Shown here piece after piece: positions 8,775 to 17,919 of a stretch of 48,292 bases of DNA. The notes beneath the pieces were generated by a model, which was given only the letters and a program-made list of their open reading frames with translations, was not told the DNA's origin and did no database searches. Numbering within the stretch: position 1 is the first letter of the stretch; each line of letters starts with the position of its first letter. Source of the stretch: Amycolatopsis nivea (GTDB taxonomy: Bacteria; Actinomycetota; Actinomycetes; Mycobacteriales; Pseudonocardiaceae); NCBI RefSeq assembly GCF_004522235.1, contig NZ_SDLT01000055.1, positions 1 through 48,292 of the forward strand, read 5' to 3'. Both the position numbers and the translations under genes were made by a program.

Positions 8775-9664
8775 CGCGAGTTCTCCTTGCCCGGGCGGCC
8801 CGCGGTGAACCCGCGGCCGAAACGGCGTTCGAGGTAGCGCTGGCCGATCATCGCGAGGCTGGTCAGCACGAGGTACCACAGGCAGGCGACCAGCAGCAGC
8901 GGAATCGTCTGGTAGGTGCGGCCGTAGATGAGCTGCACGGTGGTGAGCAGTTCGGTGTAGCCGACCACCGACACCAGCGAGGTGTTCTTGAACATGGTGA
9001 CGAGTTCGTTGCTCAGCGGCGGGATGATCACGCGGATCGCCTGCGGCAGAACGACTCTCCGCAGTCGCTGCCGCCCGGTCATCGCGAGTGCGGTCGCGGC
9101 TTCCAGCTGTCCCGCAGGCACGGACAGGATCCCGGCGCGGAAGATCTCCGCGCTGTACGCCCCGAGCACCAGCGCGAGCCCGACGACCGCCGCGGAGAAC
9201 TGCGAGATCAGCCGGTTCGTCGGCACGCTGAGGAACTCCGGGCCGAACGGGATGCCCAGCGACAGTTTCGGCAGCAGCGCGCCGAGGAAGAAGATCAGCA
9301 GGAGCAGCACCAGCGCCGGGATGGCGCGGATGAACCAGATGTAGGCGGTCGCGACCCAGCGCAGGACCGGGTCTCCGGACAGCCGCATCAGCGCGACGAC
9401 GACGCCCACGACCAGCCCGGCCGCGCTGCTGATCAGGGTCAGCAGCACTGTGTTCAGCAGGCCGCGCAGGATGTCGGCCGAGAACAGGTAGCCCCCGACG
9501 AGCCGCCAGTCCCAGCGCGGGTTGGTGATCAGGAAATGCGCGAACATCGCGGCCAGCACGAGCGCGACGCCCGCGGTGAGCCAGCGCGCGGGCTGCCGCC
9601 GCCGGGCGAACCGGACGCCCGCCGGGGCCTCGACCGGCGCGCGGGTGGAGGTGGGGATCGACAT
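8771..9664 (-). CDS. amino-acid ABC transporter permease (second system)
   Basis: A 297-residue HisM-type permease. A cytoplasmic N-terminus rich in arginine and proline precedes the first membrane helix (about 27-45). The EAA loop reads PAGQLEAATALAMTGRQRLRRV. This system has only one permease gene, so it probably works as a homodimer, unlike the paired permeases at 2830-4277. It overlaps the ATPase gene by 4 bases and follows the aldo/keto reductase after a 57-base gap that holds a hairpin. Confidence 0.91.
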   Translation of the reverse strand: MSIPTSTRAPVEAPAGVRFARRRQPARWLTAGVALVLAAMFAHFLITNPRWDWRLVGGYLFSADILRGLLNTVLLTLISSAAGLVVGVVVALMRLSGDPVLRWVATAYIWFIRAIPALVLLLLIFFLGALLPKLSLGIPFGPEFLSVPTNRLISQFSAAVVGLALVLGAYSAEIFRAGILSVPAGQLEAATALAMTGRQRLRRVVLPQAIRVIIPPLSNELVTMFKNTSLVSVVGYTELLTTVQLIYGRTYQTIPLLLVACLWYLVLTSLAMIGQRYLERRFGRGFTAGRPGKENSR

Positions 9665-9690
9665 GAGGACTCCTTCGGGACAGCCCGGGC

Positions 9691-9715
9691 GGCGGCCGTC
9701 GCGGGGACGGCCGCC
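9691..9715 (-). terminator. hairpin inside the ABC operon
   Basis: GGCGGCCGTC (9691-9700) pairs perfectly with GACGGCCGCC (9706-9715) over a 5-base loop, in the gap between the aldo/keto reductase stop and the permease start. It may partly stop or stabilise transcripts and set unequal levels of the upstream and downstream genes. Confidence 0.5.
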
Positions 9716-9721
9716 GAGGGG

Positions 9722-10690
9722 TCAGACAGTGACGAACTCGCCGAGCGTCCGTTCGGTGTGCGGATAGGGCGCGTCGTTCTCGTGCCCCGCGACGCCGAGC
9801 CCGGCCAGCGCGGCCACGATCTCCGCGCCGCGTTCGCCCGCCAGCTCGACCGCGCGGACGTTGTCCTCGATCTGCGCGATCCGGGTGGACCCGAACAGCA
9901 CCGACGCCGTCGCCGGCTGCGCCAGGCAGAACGCGAGCGCGAGCTGCGACGGGCTCGCGTCGAACGAGGCCGCGATCTCCCGCAGCCGCGGCACGAGTTC
10001 CTTGATCCGCTCGCGGATGCCGCCGGTGTCGATGCCGATCTTGCGGCCGGGGTCGAGGTTCCCGGCGAGGATCCCGCCCTCCATCGTGTCGGAGGCGTGC
10101 AGCGAGATCCCGGTGTCGGCGAACAGCTTCTGGTACTCCGCGCTGTCCACGACGGACCGCCGGGCGACGCTGTACTTGAGCTGGACCAGCTGCGGCGCCG
10201 GGATCCCCTTCGCCGCGGCGTGGTCGTAGGCGGTGCGGAGATCGGCGGCCGACCAGTTCAGCGCGCCCCAGCTGCGGGCCCGGCCGCTGGTGACCAGCCC
10301 GGCGAGTTCCTCGGCGATCGCCGGGACGTCCATCCCCGGCCGGGGGTGCTCGGTGATGATGACGTCGACGTACTCGGTGCCGAGCCGGACCAGGGACTCG
10401 TCGAGCTGTTCGGCCAGCGGCTGGCGCGGATAGTCGAAGTACCACACCTTTTCGGCGATCGCGTAGTCCTCGCGCGGTTTCCCGACGACGTCGAGGATCC
10501 GGCCGAGCAGCACCTCGGTATGCGGTTTGTCGCGGTAATAGGCGACGTCGAGGAAATCGATGCCGAGGTCGAACGCGCGCCGGACGAGCGCGACGCCCGC
10601 CTCGAACGTCATCCGGCTGTAGGTGTTCCACGACCCGAGCGACAGCGCGGAAACCTCGGGTCCCTCGCGGCCGATGCGGCGGTAATCCAT
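9722..10690 (-). CDS. aldo/keto reductase family protein
   Basis: A 322-residue TIM-barrel oxidoreductase of the aldo/keto reductase family, normally NADPH-dependent. Catalytic positions D48, K81 and H115 can be picked out. The canonical tyrosine, expected five residues after the aspartate, aligns with R53; two tyrosines stand just before it (Y51, Y52). That is unusual, and activity may differ from typical members. The gene is embedded between the binding protein and the permease of an amino-acid importer, so its substrate may be the imported compound. ATG 10690 lies just after AAGGAGAAA. Confidence 0.85.
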   Translation of the reverse strand: MDYRRIGREGPEVSALSLGSWNTYSRMTFEAGVALVRRAFDLGIDFLDVAYYRDKPHTEVLLGRILDVVGKPREDYAIAEKVWYFDYPRQPLAEQLDESLVRLGTEYVDVIITEHPRPGMDVPAIAEELAGLVTSGRARSWGALNWSAADLRTAYDHAAAKGIPAPQLVQLKYSVARRSVVDSAEYQKLFADTGISLHASDTMEGGILAGNLDPGRKIGIDTGGIRERIKELVPRLREIAASFDASPSQLALAFCLAQPATASVLFGSTRIAQIEDNVRAVELAGERGAEIVAALAGLGVAGHENDAPYPHTERTLGEFVTV

Positions 10691-10721
10691 GCGTTTCTCC
10701 TTCTTCGGTGGACCGGGCGGC

Positions 10722-11645
10722 TCAGAACCGGGAACCGTTGACCGCGATCCGGTCGACGGCGATCGAGCCCTGCCCCCATTCGTCGAGGATCTTGCGGTAG
10801 GTGCCGTCCTCGACGAGCTTCTGCAGCGCACGCCGCGCTGCGTCGCGCAACTGCTGGTCGTCCTTGCGGAACCCGGCCGCGTACGGCGCGAGCCAGTGCA
10901 CGCCGTCGCCGGTCAGCTCGAACTGGCCGGGATTCTGTTTGATCAGGTAGTTCGCCGGCGCGATGTCGTTCCACGCCGTTTCGACGCGGTCGCTCTGCAG
11001 GGCCAGCACCATCGCCTGCCCGTCGGCGAAGGCGTTGATGTTCACCGCGGGCTTGCCCTTGCCGACGCACTCCTTGCTGACCCGCTGCGCGTCGGTCTCC
11101 TCGATCGACCCGCGCCCGATGGCCAGCGACCGGCCGCACAGATCGTCGATTCCCTTGACGCCGTGCGGGTTTCCGGAACGGACCATGAGCGCGGTGCCGC
11201 CGCGCAGGAAGTCGACGAAATCCATCGTGCCCTGCCGGGATTTGAAGTCCCCCACCGACATCACGGCGTCGAACCGTCCGGAAAGGACTCCCGGCATCAC
11301 GTTGCCGCCCTCGGTCCGCACGACCTGCACGTCCAGTCCGAGCAGCTTCGTCCACGCCTTCGTCAGGTCGACCACCACGCCGGTGATCTCGATGTCGTTC
11401 TTGCTGTCGACGAAAGCGAGTGGCGGAACGCTCGCGCTGGTCGCGACGGTGATCGTCTTCTTGTCCCGGTACCGCTGCGGCACCAGCGCGCTGAGACCGG
11501 CGTCGACCTGGACCGCGGCCTCCGCGCCGGCCCCTTTCTTCTGCGCGCCTTCCGGTGCGGGCTCCTGCGGAGCGGCACACCCGCTCAACGCCACGAGTGC
11601 CGCGCACGCGGCGGCGGCGACGCGCCCTCGGGTTCGGTGTCGCAT
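10722..11645 (-). CDS. amino-acid ABC transporter substrate-binding lipoprotein (second system)
   Basis: A 307-residue family-3 solute-binding protein. The signal peptide ends in the lipobox ALSGC with the lipidated cysteine at residue 23, followed by a low-complexity linker rich in A, P, E and G. Conserved regions include PPLAFVDSKNDIEITGVVVDL. I chose ATG 11645 because TGGAGG stands at the right distance upstream; an in-frame ATG at 11657 has no good ribosome site. It heads the operon and diverges from a MarR gene. Confidence 0.9.
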   Translation of the reverse strand: MRHRTRGRVAAAACAALVALSGCAAPQEPAPEGAQKKGAGAEAAVQVDAGLSALVPQRYRDKKTITVATSASVPPLAFVDSKNDIEITGVVVDLTKAWTKLLGLDVQVVRTEGGNVMPGVLSGRFDAVMSVGDFKSRQGTMDFVDFLRGGTALMVRSGNPHGVKGIDDLCGRSLAIGRGSIEETDAQRVSKECVGKGKPAVNINAFADGQAMVLALQSDRVETAWNDIAPANYLIKQNPGQFELTGDGVHWLAPYAAGFRKDDQQLRDAARRALQKLVEDGTYRKILDEWGQGSIAVDRIAVNGSRF

Positions 11646-11700
11646 CGAGACCTCCATTGCTCTCTCGGACGCCGGGAACGCTAGAAGCCGCTCCGGAACA

Positions 11701-11732
11701 TTGTCAAGGCTTTGACGTTCAACCTTTGACAA
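11701..11732. promoter_or_regulatory. candidate MarR operator
   Basis: TTGTCAAGG at the left mirrors CCTTTGACAA at the right of this 32-base stretch. Inside it GTCAA-GGCT-TTGAC forms a shorter palindrome. It is AT-rich compared with its surroundings and lies between the divergent binding-protein and MarR genes, the usual place for a MarR operator that controls both. Assignment is inferred. Confidence 0.6.
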
Positions 11733-11761
11733 TCTCGGGGAACCTGGCATGATCGAGAGGC

Positions 11762-12301
11762 GTGAGGGAGCCCGAAGCCGCCGAACCGGATTACTGGACC
11801 TTCGTCGACCACGCGGTCCGCTCGGTGAGCGAAACCCTGCCCGACGTCGACCCGGACGCGATGCGCCTGGTGATGACCCTGCACCGGGCCACCGACCTGC
11901 TGTCTTACGACCTGCACGCCCGGCTCGGCGAGATCAAGCTGAACGAATCGGCACAGCTGAGCAGCACCGGTCTGCGGCTGCTGCTGGTGCTGTCGGCGTC
12001 CGGCCCGCTGGAACTGCGCCGGGTGGCGGCCCTGTCGGGCATGAGCCGCGCGGCCGTGTCAGCCGCGGTGGAGAACCTCGCCTCGAACGGCCTGGTCGGG
12101 AAGGAACCGTCGCGGGAAGACCGGCGGACGGTGCTGTTGCACCTGACCCCGGAGGGGCAGAAAACGTTCGCCCGCTGCTTCGCGGCCTACAACGCGGGAG
12201 AGCAGCATTGGGCGGCGACGCTGACGGCCGAGGAGCGGGGTCAGCTGGTCGGGTTGCTGACGAAGTTGATGCAGACCAAGGACGTGCAGCGGCGGACGTG
12301 A
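11762..12301 (+). CDS. MarR family transcriptional regulator
   Basis: A 179-residue winged-helix protein of the MarR type. Recognition region: LRRVAALSGMSRAAVSAAVENLASNGL; wing: REDRRTVLLHLTPEGQK. MarR proteins are dimers that usually repress and are released by small ligands. It diverges from the amino-acid importer/aldo-keto reductase operon with an AT-rich palindrome between, so it probably controls that operon. GTG at 11762 is the first start in this frame past the operator. Confidence 0.88.
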   Translation: MREPEAAEPDYWTFVDHAVRSVSETLPDVDPDAMRLVMTLHRATDLLSYDLHARLGEIKLNESAQLSSTGLRLLLVLSASGPLELRRVAALSGMSRAAVSAAVENLASNGLVGKEPSREDRRTVLLHLTPEGQKTFARCFAAYNAGEQHWAATLTAEERGQLVGLLTKLMQTKDVQRRT

Positions 12302-12439
12302 CGGCGGAACTCCTCAAGCGTCTGAGCCGAACCGACCCCCGCGAGTCACTTGCTTACCCCTGATCGGACTACTCCGAGGTTTCACGCCCGGCGCGACGAG
12401 GTATCGCTGCGGACGACGACGTCGTTCTGAGGAGGCGAC

Positions 12440-12709
12440 ATGCACGCACAGCGCGGAGACTGGCTGGTCGTGAAGGGAATCCACGTGGACGTGCCGGAGC
12501 ACCGGGGCCGCATCGTGGCGGTGGGCTCGCCGGACGGAGGGCCGCCGTTCACCGTCCGCTGGCAGGGCGCGGACCACGAATCGACGGTCTTCCCGGGCCC
12601 GGACGCGATCGTGCTGACCGACGCGGAGATGGCTGTGCAGGACGAACAGGCCCGGGAGCGGGTCGAGGGGCTGGGCGCGTTGCAGCACCATCTCCCGAGC
12701 GGCGCGTAA
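12440..12709 (+). CDS. DUF1918 domain-containing protein
   Basis: An 89-residue small protein matching the actinobacterial DUF1918 family, with GDWLVV at the start, HRGRIVAVGSPDGGPPFTVRW in the middle and VFPGPDAIV. The fold resembles a small beta barrel; function is unknown. A strong ribosome site (GAGGAGG) precedes ATG 12440. A charged tail follows the domain. It stands alone between the MarR and DUF4236 genes. Confidence 0.85.
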   Translation: MHAQRGDWLVVKGIHVDVPEHRGRIVAVGSPDGGPPFTVRWQGADHESTVFPGPDAIVLTDAEMAVQDEQARERVEGLGALQHHLPSGA

Positions 12710-12767
12710 CAACCGGCGCACGCACGGCGATCCAGAGCGGGCAAATGCCGTCCGTCGAAGGTCGCCT

Positions 12768-14597
12768 ATGTCGTTCTATCTGCGTACGAGGGTCAAGGTC
12801 GGTCCGCTGCGCGTCAGCATGTCGCGGGCCGGGCTCGGCGCGTCCGTCGGCGTGCCCGGGTTCCGCGTCGGCACCGGTCCGCGCGGTGCTTACGTCACGC
12901 TCGGCGGCGGGCTGGTCAGTTATCGGACGACGACCCGGTCAACGGCTCCGAGCGCACCGCCGCTGCTGCCCGCGAGCGACGTCGTCATGGCCGACATCAC
13001 CGGCGCGACCACCCTCGAAATGGCGGCCGCCGATTCGAGCGAGTTCGTCGGCCAGCTCAATGCCGCGGCACGGTCGATGCGATGGTGGCCGTGGGTCCTG
13101 GTGCTCGCGCTCGCGCTGGCGGGCGCGTCGCTGTGGACACTGCTGGCCGGGGTGCCGCTCACGGTGTGGGTTTTCCTCAAGGACCGGATCCGGCGGACCG
13201 TCGTGGTGTTCTACGACGTGCAGGACGCCGAGGAGGCGCAGCGCTTCCAGGGACTGGTCGACGCCTTCGGACCGGTGCGGGAGGCGCGGCGGGCGTGGCA
13301 CGTCGTCGCGTCGGGGGCGTTGTCGACGACGCGTCAGCACAAGGTCAACGCCGGAGCATCCGCGCTGGTCAAGCGGCACTCGCTGGACCGCGGCATCGGC
13401 GGCCCGCCGCAGCTGTCCGCGAACATCGCCGTCCCGTCGCTCGCCACGAGCCATCGGGCGGTCTATTTCCTGCCCGACCGGGTTCTGCTGCGCGAAGGCA
13501 AGCAGTACGCCGACGTCCAGTACGGAGAGCTGCGGATCGAGGCGGACGTCCAGCGGTTCATCGAGAGCGGTTCGGTGCCCGGCGATGCCCGCGTCGTCGG
13601 GCACACCTGGCAGTACGTCAACGTCAAGGGCGGGCCGGACCGGCGCTACAAGAACAACCGGCGGCTCCCCGTCCTCGAATACGGATCGGTGCGGCTTTCC
13701 GGGCCGAACGGCTATCGCGCGACCTTCGACTTCTCGACGCCGCGAGCCAGCTCGGCGCTGGCGCGATCGTTGCGGGCGATGACCGCGCCCGTCGCACCGC
13801 CGGTGGTGGTCACACCGCCTGCGGCACGGCCCAAACCGGACCGGATCCAGGAGACGCCGGCCGCCCCGCTGATCCGGCGGCGGCTGTCTGCGGACGGACG
13901 AATCGCGATCGTCGGCGAAGCGCATTACCAGCCCGCGCTGCAGCGGGCGGCGAGGGGGATCGCCGCCGGTGAAGGCTTCGACCAGCACCTCCCGGTCGTC
14001 GCGCTTCTCGTGCCGGAACCGCAGAACCCGCACGATCTCCACGCCGTCCGCGTCGACGCGATCCACCCCGGCGGAACGGAAACCGTCGGCTATCTGTCCC
14101 GTTCGGACGCCCGCAGTTACCAGCCCGCTCTCCGTGCGCTCGGCAAAAGCGGCTTCGCCGGCACTTGCCCGGCGCGGATCACCGGCGGCGGAAACGGCCG
14201 CCGCTACGGGATGTACCTGCACCTCGCGGGCCCGGACGCGCTGGAGATCACCAATCTGCTCGCCGAGGCCGATCTTCTGGCGCCGGAGCGGACGGTCACC
14301 GTCACCAAGGAGGAAAACCATCAGAAAACCTTGCGGCACTACCATTCCGGCGTGCTGCGCACGATCGTCGCCGCCGAGCTCGCACCGTCCACTGTGTCCA
14401 GTGGCAAGCACAAGGGTTCCTACGCGATCGAGGTCCGGCTCGACGGGCAGCGCGTCGGCGAACTGACCGCGGCGATGAGCGCTCGCTATCGGCACCTCGT
14501 CACTGGCGTCCCGCGGTGCGAAGCGTTCATCACCAGCGGCGACCGCGGATTTCAGATCGACCTCCGGCTGCCGAAGACCGACCCTGCCCCGCGCTGA
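12768..14597 (+). CDS. DUF4236 membrane protein with HIRAN-like modules
   Basis: A 609-residue multidomain protein. Residues 1-52 match DUF4236 (start MSFYLRTRVKVGPLRVS). A hydrophobic helical hairpin lies at about 106-138. A conserved module at about 145-330 contains RAVYFLPDRVL and GGPDRRYKNNRRLPV. A HIRAN-like module at about 378-490 contains GEAHYQPAL, EPQNPHDLHAVRV and VGYLSRSDARSY. A second, weaker HIRAN-like module is at about 528-602. HIRAN domains usually occur in DNA-repair and helicase proteins, so a membrane-anchored version is unusual. Function unknown. It converges on the ATPase gene with 2 bases between. Confidence 0.75.
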   Translation: MSFYLRTRVKVGPLRVSMSRAGLGASVGVPGFRVGTGPRGAYVTLGGGLVSYRTTTRSTAPSAPPLLPASDVVMADITGATTLEMAAADSSEFVGQLNAAARSMRWWPWVLVLALALAGASLWTLLAGVPLTVWVFLKDRIRRTVVVFYDVQDAEEAQRFQGLVDAFGPVREARRAWHVVASGALSTTRQHKVNAGASALVKRHSLDRGIGGPPQLSANIAVPSLATSHRAVYFLPDRVLLREGKQYADVQYGELRIEADVQRFIESGSVPGDARVVGHTWQYVNVKGGPDRRYKNNRRLPVLEYGSVRLSGPNGYRATFDFSTPRASSALARSLRAMTAPVAPPVVVTPPAARPKPDRIQETPAAPLIRRRLSADGRIAIVGEAHYQPALQRAARGIAAGEGFDQHLPVVALLVPEPQNPHDLHAVRVDAIHPGGTETVGYLSRSDARSYQPALRALGKSGFAGTCPARITGGGNGRRYGMYLHLAGPDALEITNLLAEADLLAPERTVTVTKEENHQKTLRHYHSGVLRTIVAAELAPSTVSSGKHKGSYAIEVRLDGQRVGELTAAMSARYRHLVTGVPRCEAFITSGDRGFQIDLRLPKTDPAPR

Positions 14598-14599
14598 GG

Positions 14600-16972
14600 C
14601 TATTTCCCCACCCGGTTCCCGATCCACCGCCCGACCTCGATCAACACCAGCCCCACCGCCGCGCAGCCCACTGCTGTCAGCGTGTACCTGGTGTTGCTCG
14701 GATCCAGCTGGAAAATCTCCCGGGTCCACGGCATCAGGAACATCAACGCCGAAACCACCGCCATGGTCGCGACCAGCGCCGCCTTCCACCACGTGTACGG
14801 CCGTGCGACCACCGCCAGCACCCACAATGCCAGCGCCATCAACGTCATCAGTGCCGTAGTGCTCGCCTGCACCTGCGCGGCGTTAGTGGTCGCATGCCCT
14901 GGATGCACCAGGATGTACGACACGAACGACGCCGCACCGATCACCACCCCGGCTGGAATCGCCATTCGCAGTACGCGGCCGACGAAACCGGGGCGCGCGC
15001 GGTCGTTGTTGGGAGCCAGCGACAGCACGAACGCGGGCAGCCCGATCGTGAACCAGCCGACGATCGTGACGTGCCGGGGCAGGAACGGATACGGCATCGC
15101 GTCCTGCCCGATCAGCCCGGGCACGCCGACGATCAACGCCAGCAGCACCGAGTACACCGTCTTGGTGAGGAACAGATTCGCGACGCGTTCGATGTTCCCG
15201 ATCACCCGGCGACCCTCGCCGACGACATGCGGCAAGGTCGCGAAAGCGTTGTCCAGCAAGACAATCTGCGCAACGGACCGCGTCGCCGGGCTGCCCGCGC
15301 CCATCGCGACGCCGACATCGGCGTCCTTCAAGGCGAGCACATCGTTGACCCCGTCGCCGGTCATCGCGACGGTATGCCCGCGAGCCTGCAACGCGGCGAC
15401 CATCGACCGCTTCTGCGCCGGGGTCGCGCGGCCGAACACCGCGGTCTCTTCGAGCTGCGAAGCCAACTTCCCGGGGTCTTCGGACAGCGTCCGCGCGTCA
15501 ACGGGAGCCTCGCCGCCGGGCAGGGCCAGCGCGCGGGCCACGCCGCCGACCGACACCGCGTTGTCGCCCGAAATCAGTTTCACCGCAACGCCTTGGGCGG
15601 CGAAGTAGTCCAGCGTCTCGCGAGCGTCGCCGCGGATCTTCTGTTCCAGCACGGCCAGCGCCACCGGCGTGACCTTGCCCGGCCCGTCCGGCGCGTCGAC
15701 GGCGTTCGCGGCCCGGCCGAGCAGCAGCACCCGCAGGCCCTGCGCGCCGATCCGTTCCGCTTCCGCGCGTTCCTCCGACTCGGCCGGCAGCAGCACGTCC
15801 GGCGCGCCGAGCACCCAGTCGCCGTGCTCGCCGAACGCCGCTCCGCTCCACTTCCGCGCCGACGAGAACGGCACCACGGCGGTCGGCGTCCAGTCCGGCG
15901 CGGACGGGCAGCCCTCGGCGATCGCGACCAGGCTGGCGTTCGGCCGCGGGTCGGCGGCGGCGAGCGCGGCCAGCACCGTCTCCGGAGCCTCGCCCGCTTC
16001 CCGCAGCCGCCGCAGTTCGGACAGCCGCATCGTGTTCTCGGTGAGCGTGCCGGTCTTGTCCGCGCAGACGACGTCCACGCGGGCCAGGCCCTCGATCGCG
16101 GGCAGCTCGTTGACCAGGCACTGCCGCCGCCCCAACCGGATCACGCCGACCGCGAACGCGACCGACGTCAGCAGGATCAGCCCCTCGGGCACCATCGGGA
16201 CGAGCGCCGCGACCATCCCGCGCAGCGCGTCGGGCAGCTGCTGCGAACCGGAAAGCTGGTTGTAGATCGACAGCGCGCCCGCCGGGACCAGCAGGTACGT
16301 GATGACCTTCAGGATCTTGTTGATCCCGTTCCGCAGCTCCGAATCGACCAGGGTGAACCGGCCCGCCTCCTCGGCGAGCTTCGCCGCGTACGCCTCCGAG
16401 CCGACCTTCGTCGCCCGGTACGCGCCGTTCCCGGCCACCACGAAACTGCCGGACATGACCGGGTCGCCCGCGCGCTTCACCACCGGGTCCGACTCGCCGG
16501 TGAGCAGCGATTCGTCGACCTCGAGCGCGTCCGCGGACAGCACCTCGCCGTCGACCACGACCTGGTCGCCCGCGCCGACCTCGATCACGTCGTCGGCCAC
16601 GACCTCCTCCGGGGCCAGCTCGCCGCTGACCCCGTCGCGGCGCACGCGCGGGCGCACCTGGCCGACGATCGCGAGCCGGTCCAGCGTCCGCTTGGCGCGC
16701 AGCTCCTGCACGATGCCGACGACGCTGTTCGCCACGATCACCCCGGCGAACAGCCCGTCCAGCAGGTAGCCGGTGGAGAAGATGATGACCGCGAGCACCG
16801 CGAAAATCGCGTTGATCCGGGTGAAGACATTCGACCGGACGATCTCCCACGCGCTGCGGCTCGTGCGCGAGGGCACGTCGTTGGTCCGTCCCTCGGCGAC
16901 CCGCTCGGCCACCTCGGCCGCGGTGAGCCCGCGCGTGCTGTCCTGCGTGAGCAGGCCGTCGTCCCCTGGCAT
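14600..16972 (-). CDS. ctpE: CtpE-like P-type cation ATPase
   Basis: A 790-residue P-type ATPase. TGES begins at 158, the TM4 motif MVPEGL is at 260-265, and the phosphorylation site DKTGTLTE has D305. The hinge MTGDGVNDVLALKDADVG lies near 540, and C-terminal membrane helices complete the fold. Length and the PEGL membrane motif match mycobacterial CtpE, reported as a calcium-uptake ATPase. Calcium specificity here is therefore inferred by family, not shown. No N-terminal heavy-metal-binding domain is present. It stands alone, convergent with the DUF4236 gene. Confidence 0.85.
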   Translation of the reverse strand: MPGDDGLLTQDSTRGLTAAEVAERVAEGRTNDVPSRTSRSAWEIVRSNVFTRINAIFAVLAVIIFSTGYLLDGLFAGVIVANSVVGIVQELRAKRTLDRLAIVGQVRPRVRRDGVSGELAPEEVVADDVIEVGAGDQVVVDGEVLSADALEVDESLLTGESDPVVKRAGDPVMSGSFVVAGNGAYRATKVGSEAYAAKLAEEAGRFTLVDSELRNGINKILKVITYLLVPAGALSIYNQLSGSQQLPDALRGMVAALVPMVPEGLILLTSVAFAVGVIRLGRRQCLVNELPAIEGLARVDVVCADKTGTLTENTMRLSELRRLREAGEAPETVLAALAAADPRPNASLVAIAEGCPSAPDWTPTAVVPFSSARKWSGAAFGEHGDWVLGAPDVLLPAESEERAEAERIGAQGLRVLLLGRAANAVDAPDGPGKVTPVALAVLEQKIRGDARETLDYFAAQGVAVKLISGDNAVSVGGVARALALPGGEAPVDARTLSEDPGKLASQLEETAVFGRATPAQKRSMVAALQARGHTVAMTGDGVNDVLALKDADVGVAMGAGSPATRSVAQIVLLDNAFATLPHVVGEGRRVIGNIERVANLFLTKTVYSVLLALIVGVPGLIGQDAMPYPFLPRHVTIVGWFTIGLPAFVLSLAPNNDRARPGFVGRVLRMAIPAGVVIGAASFVSYILVHPGHATTNAAQVQASTTALMTLMALALWVLAVVARPYTWWKAALVATMAVVSALMFLMPWTREIFQLDPSNTRYTLTAVGCAAVGLVLIEVGRWIGNRVGK

Positions 16973-17056
16973 GGCTTCGACCTTACGCAGTTTCCGGGCA
17001 AAACCGTCACGTCGCCGCCCCTGGCGGGTCCGCCCGTTCGGGTGACTCGGCGCGGC

Positions 17057-17518
17057 TCACCGGCCGAGGCGGGTCGCGCGAACCTCCCGGGTTCCGATCA
17101 GATCGAGGTGCACCTCGCGGCGCGCGAACCGCCATTCGCCGCCGGTTTTCGCGTAGCGGTCGAGGTAGTGAAGGTGCCACACCGCGTCGGCGAACCGGCC
17201 GTCGCGCGGGCTGACATGATGGGCGACGCAGGTGACCCGTCCGCGCGCGGCGGCCGGATGGTCGCCGGGGTCGAAGACGACGCCAGTGATGCTGTGCTCG
17301 GTCAGGGACACCTCCTCAAGGACGGACAGGGCGGCAACGACGCCTTCGGGACCGCGATGTTCCCGGACCGGACCGAAGTCGCGCGGCGGATTCGGCAGGA
17401 CGAGCACTCCGTCGTCGCCGAACAACTGGGCGACGCCCGCGAAGTCCCGCTCGTCGACGCGCGCGGCGTAACGGTGCACGAGATCGTGCAGCGCGATCCA
17501 CTCCGCCACGGGGATCAC
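17057..17518 (-). CDS. SnoaL-like / nuclear transport factor 2 family protein
   Basis: A 153-residue NTF2-fold protein. It begins with the typical helix (EWIALHDLVHRYAARVDERDF) and continues with LFGDDGVLVLP, and the terminal strand reads WRFARREVHLDLIG. Histidines cluster at AHHVSPRDG and WHLHYLD. The reaction cannot be predicted. It starts at GTG 17518. The upstream gap of about 108 bases contains nothing I recognise. Confidence 0.78.
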   Translation of the reverse strand: MIPVAEWIALHDLVHRYAARVDERDFAGVAQLFGDDGVLVLPNPPRDFGPVREHRGPEGVVAALSVLEEVSLTEHSITGVVFDPGDHPAAARGRVTCVAHHVSPRDGRFADAVWHLHYLDRYAKTGGEWRFARREVHLDLIGTREVRATRLGR

Positions 17519-17626
17519 CCGCGTTTCCTCGAACGGTCGGCCAGTGCGATGAAGAAGAACACCGGACCGACCTTATGGACCACGACGGCACAGCGGCGGC
17601 AATCGTCCCGGAGACCGGGAGACGGG

Positions 17627-17827
17627 TCAGCTCAGCCACTGCTTCGGCGGCGGGTAGACGTATCGTGCGATGGTCGTGCTGACCCAGCCGATGCAGAAGC
17701 CGCCGAACACCGGCAGCACCAGCTGCACCTCGTGTCCGCCGCGGAGCAGGCCGGTGAGCAGGAAGACGAGCCCCCACGCGACGAGCAGGCCGGCGCTGTA
17801 GGTCCAGTAGTTGCGATACCTGCGCAT
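17627..17827 (-). CDS. small two-helix membrane protein
   Basis: A 66-residue hypothetical protein. Helix one spans about residues 9-27 (YSAGLLVAWGLVFLLTGLL) and helix two about 33-52, followed by the short tail YVYPPPKQWLS. I chose ATG 17827, which follows GGGAGG; the reading frame stays open upstream but that part looks non-coding. No function is assignable. Confidence 0.6.
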   Translation of the reverse strand: MRRYRNYWTYSAGLLVAWGLVFLLTGLLRGGHEVQLVLPVFGGFCIGWVSTTIARYVYPPPKQWLS

Positions 17828-17919
17828 GACGGCCTCCCGATGCTCTCCTCCCCGAGTGTTCCTCGCGCAGGTCTCGATTGCAGGGTCACCGGGAGGCTTT
17901 CGGGCATTCGGCGCGCAGT

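Noticed and set aside
12379..12404. Sigma-B-like promoter before DUF1918 (GTTT, then AGGTAT after 16 bases)
   Set aside because: Spacing and -10 match are weak, so I did not list it.
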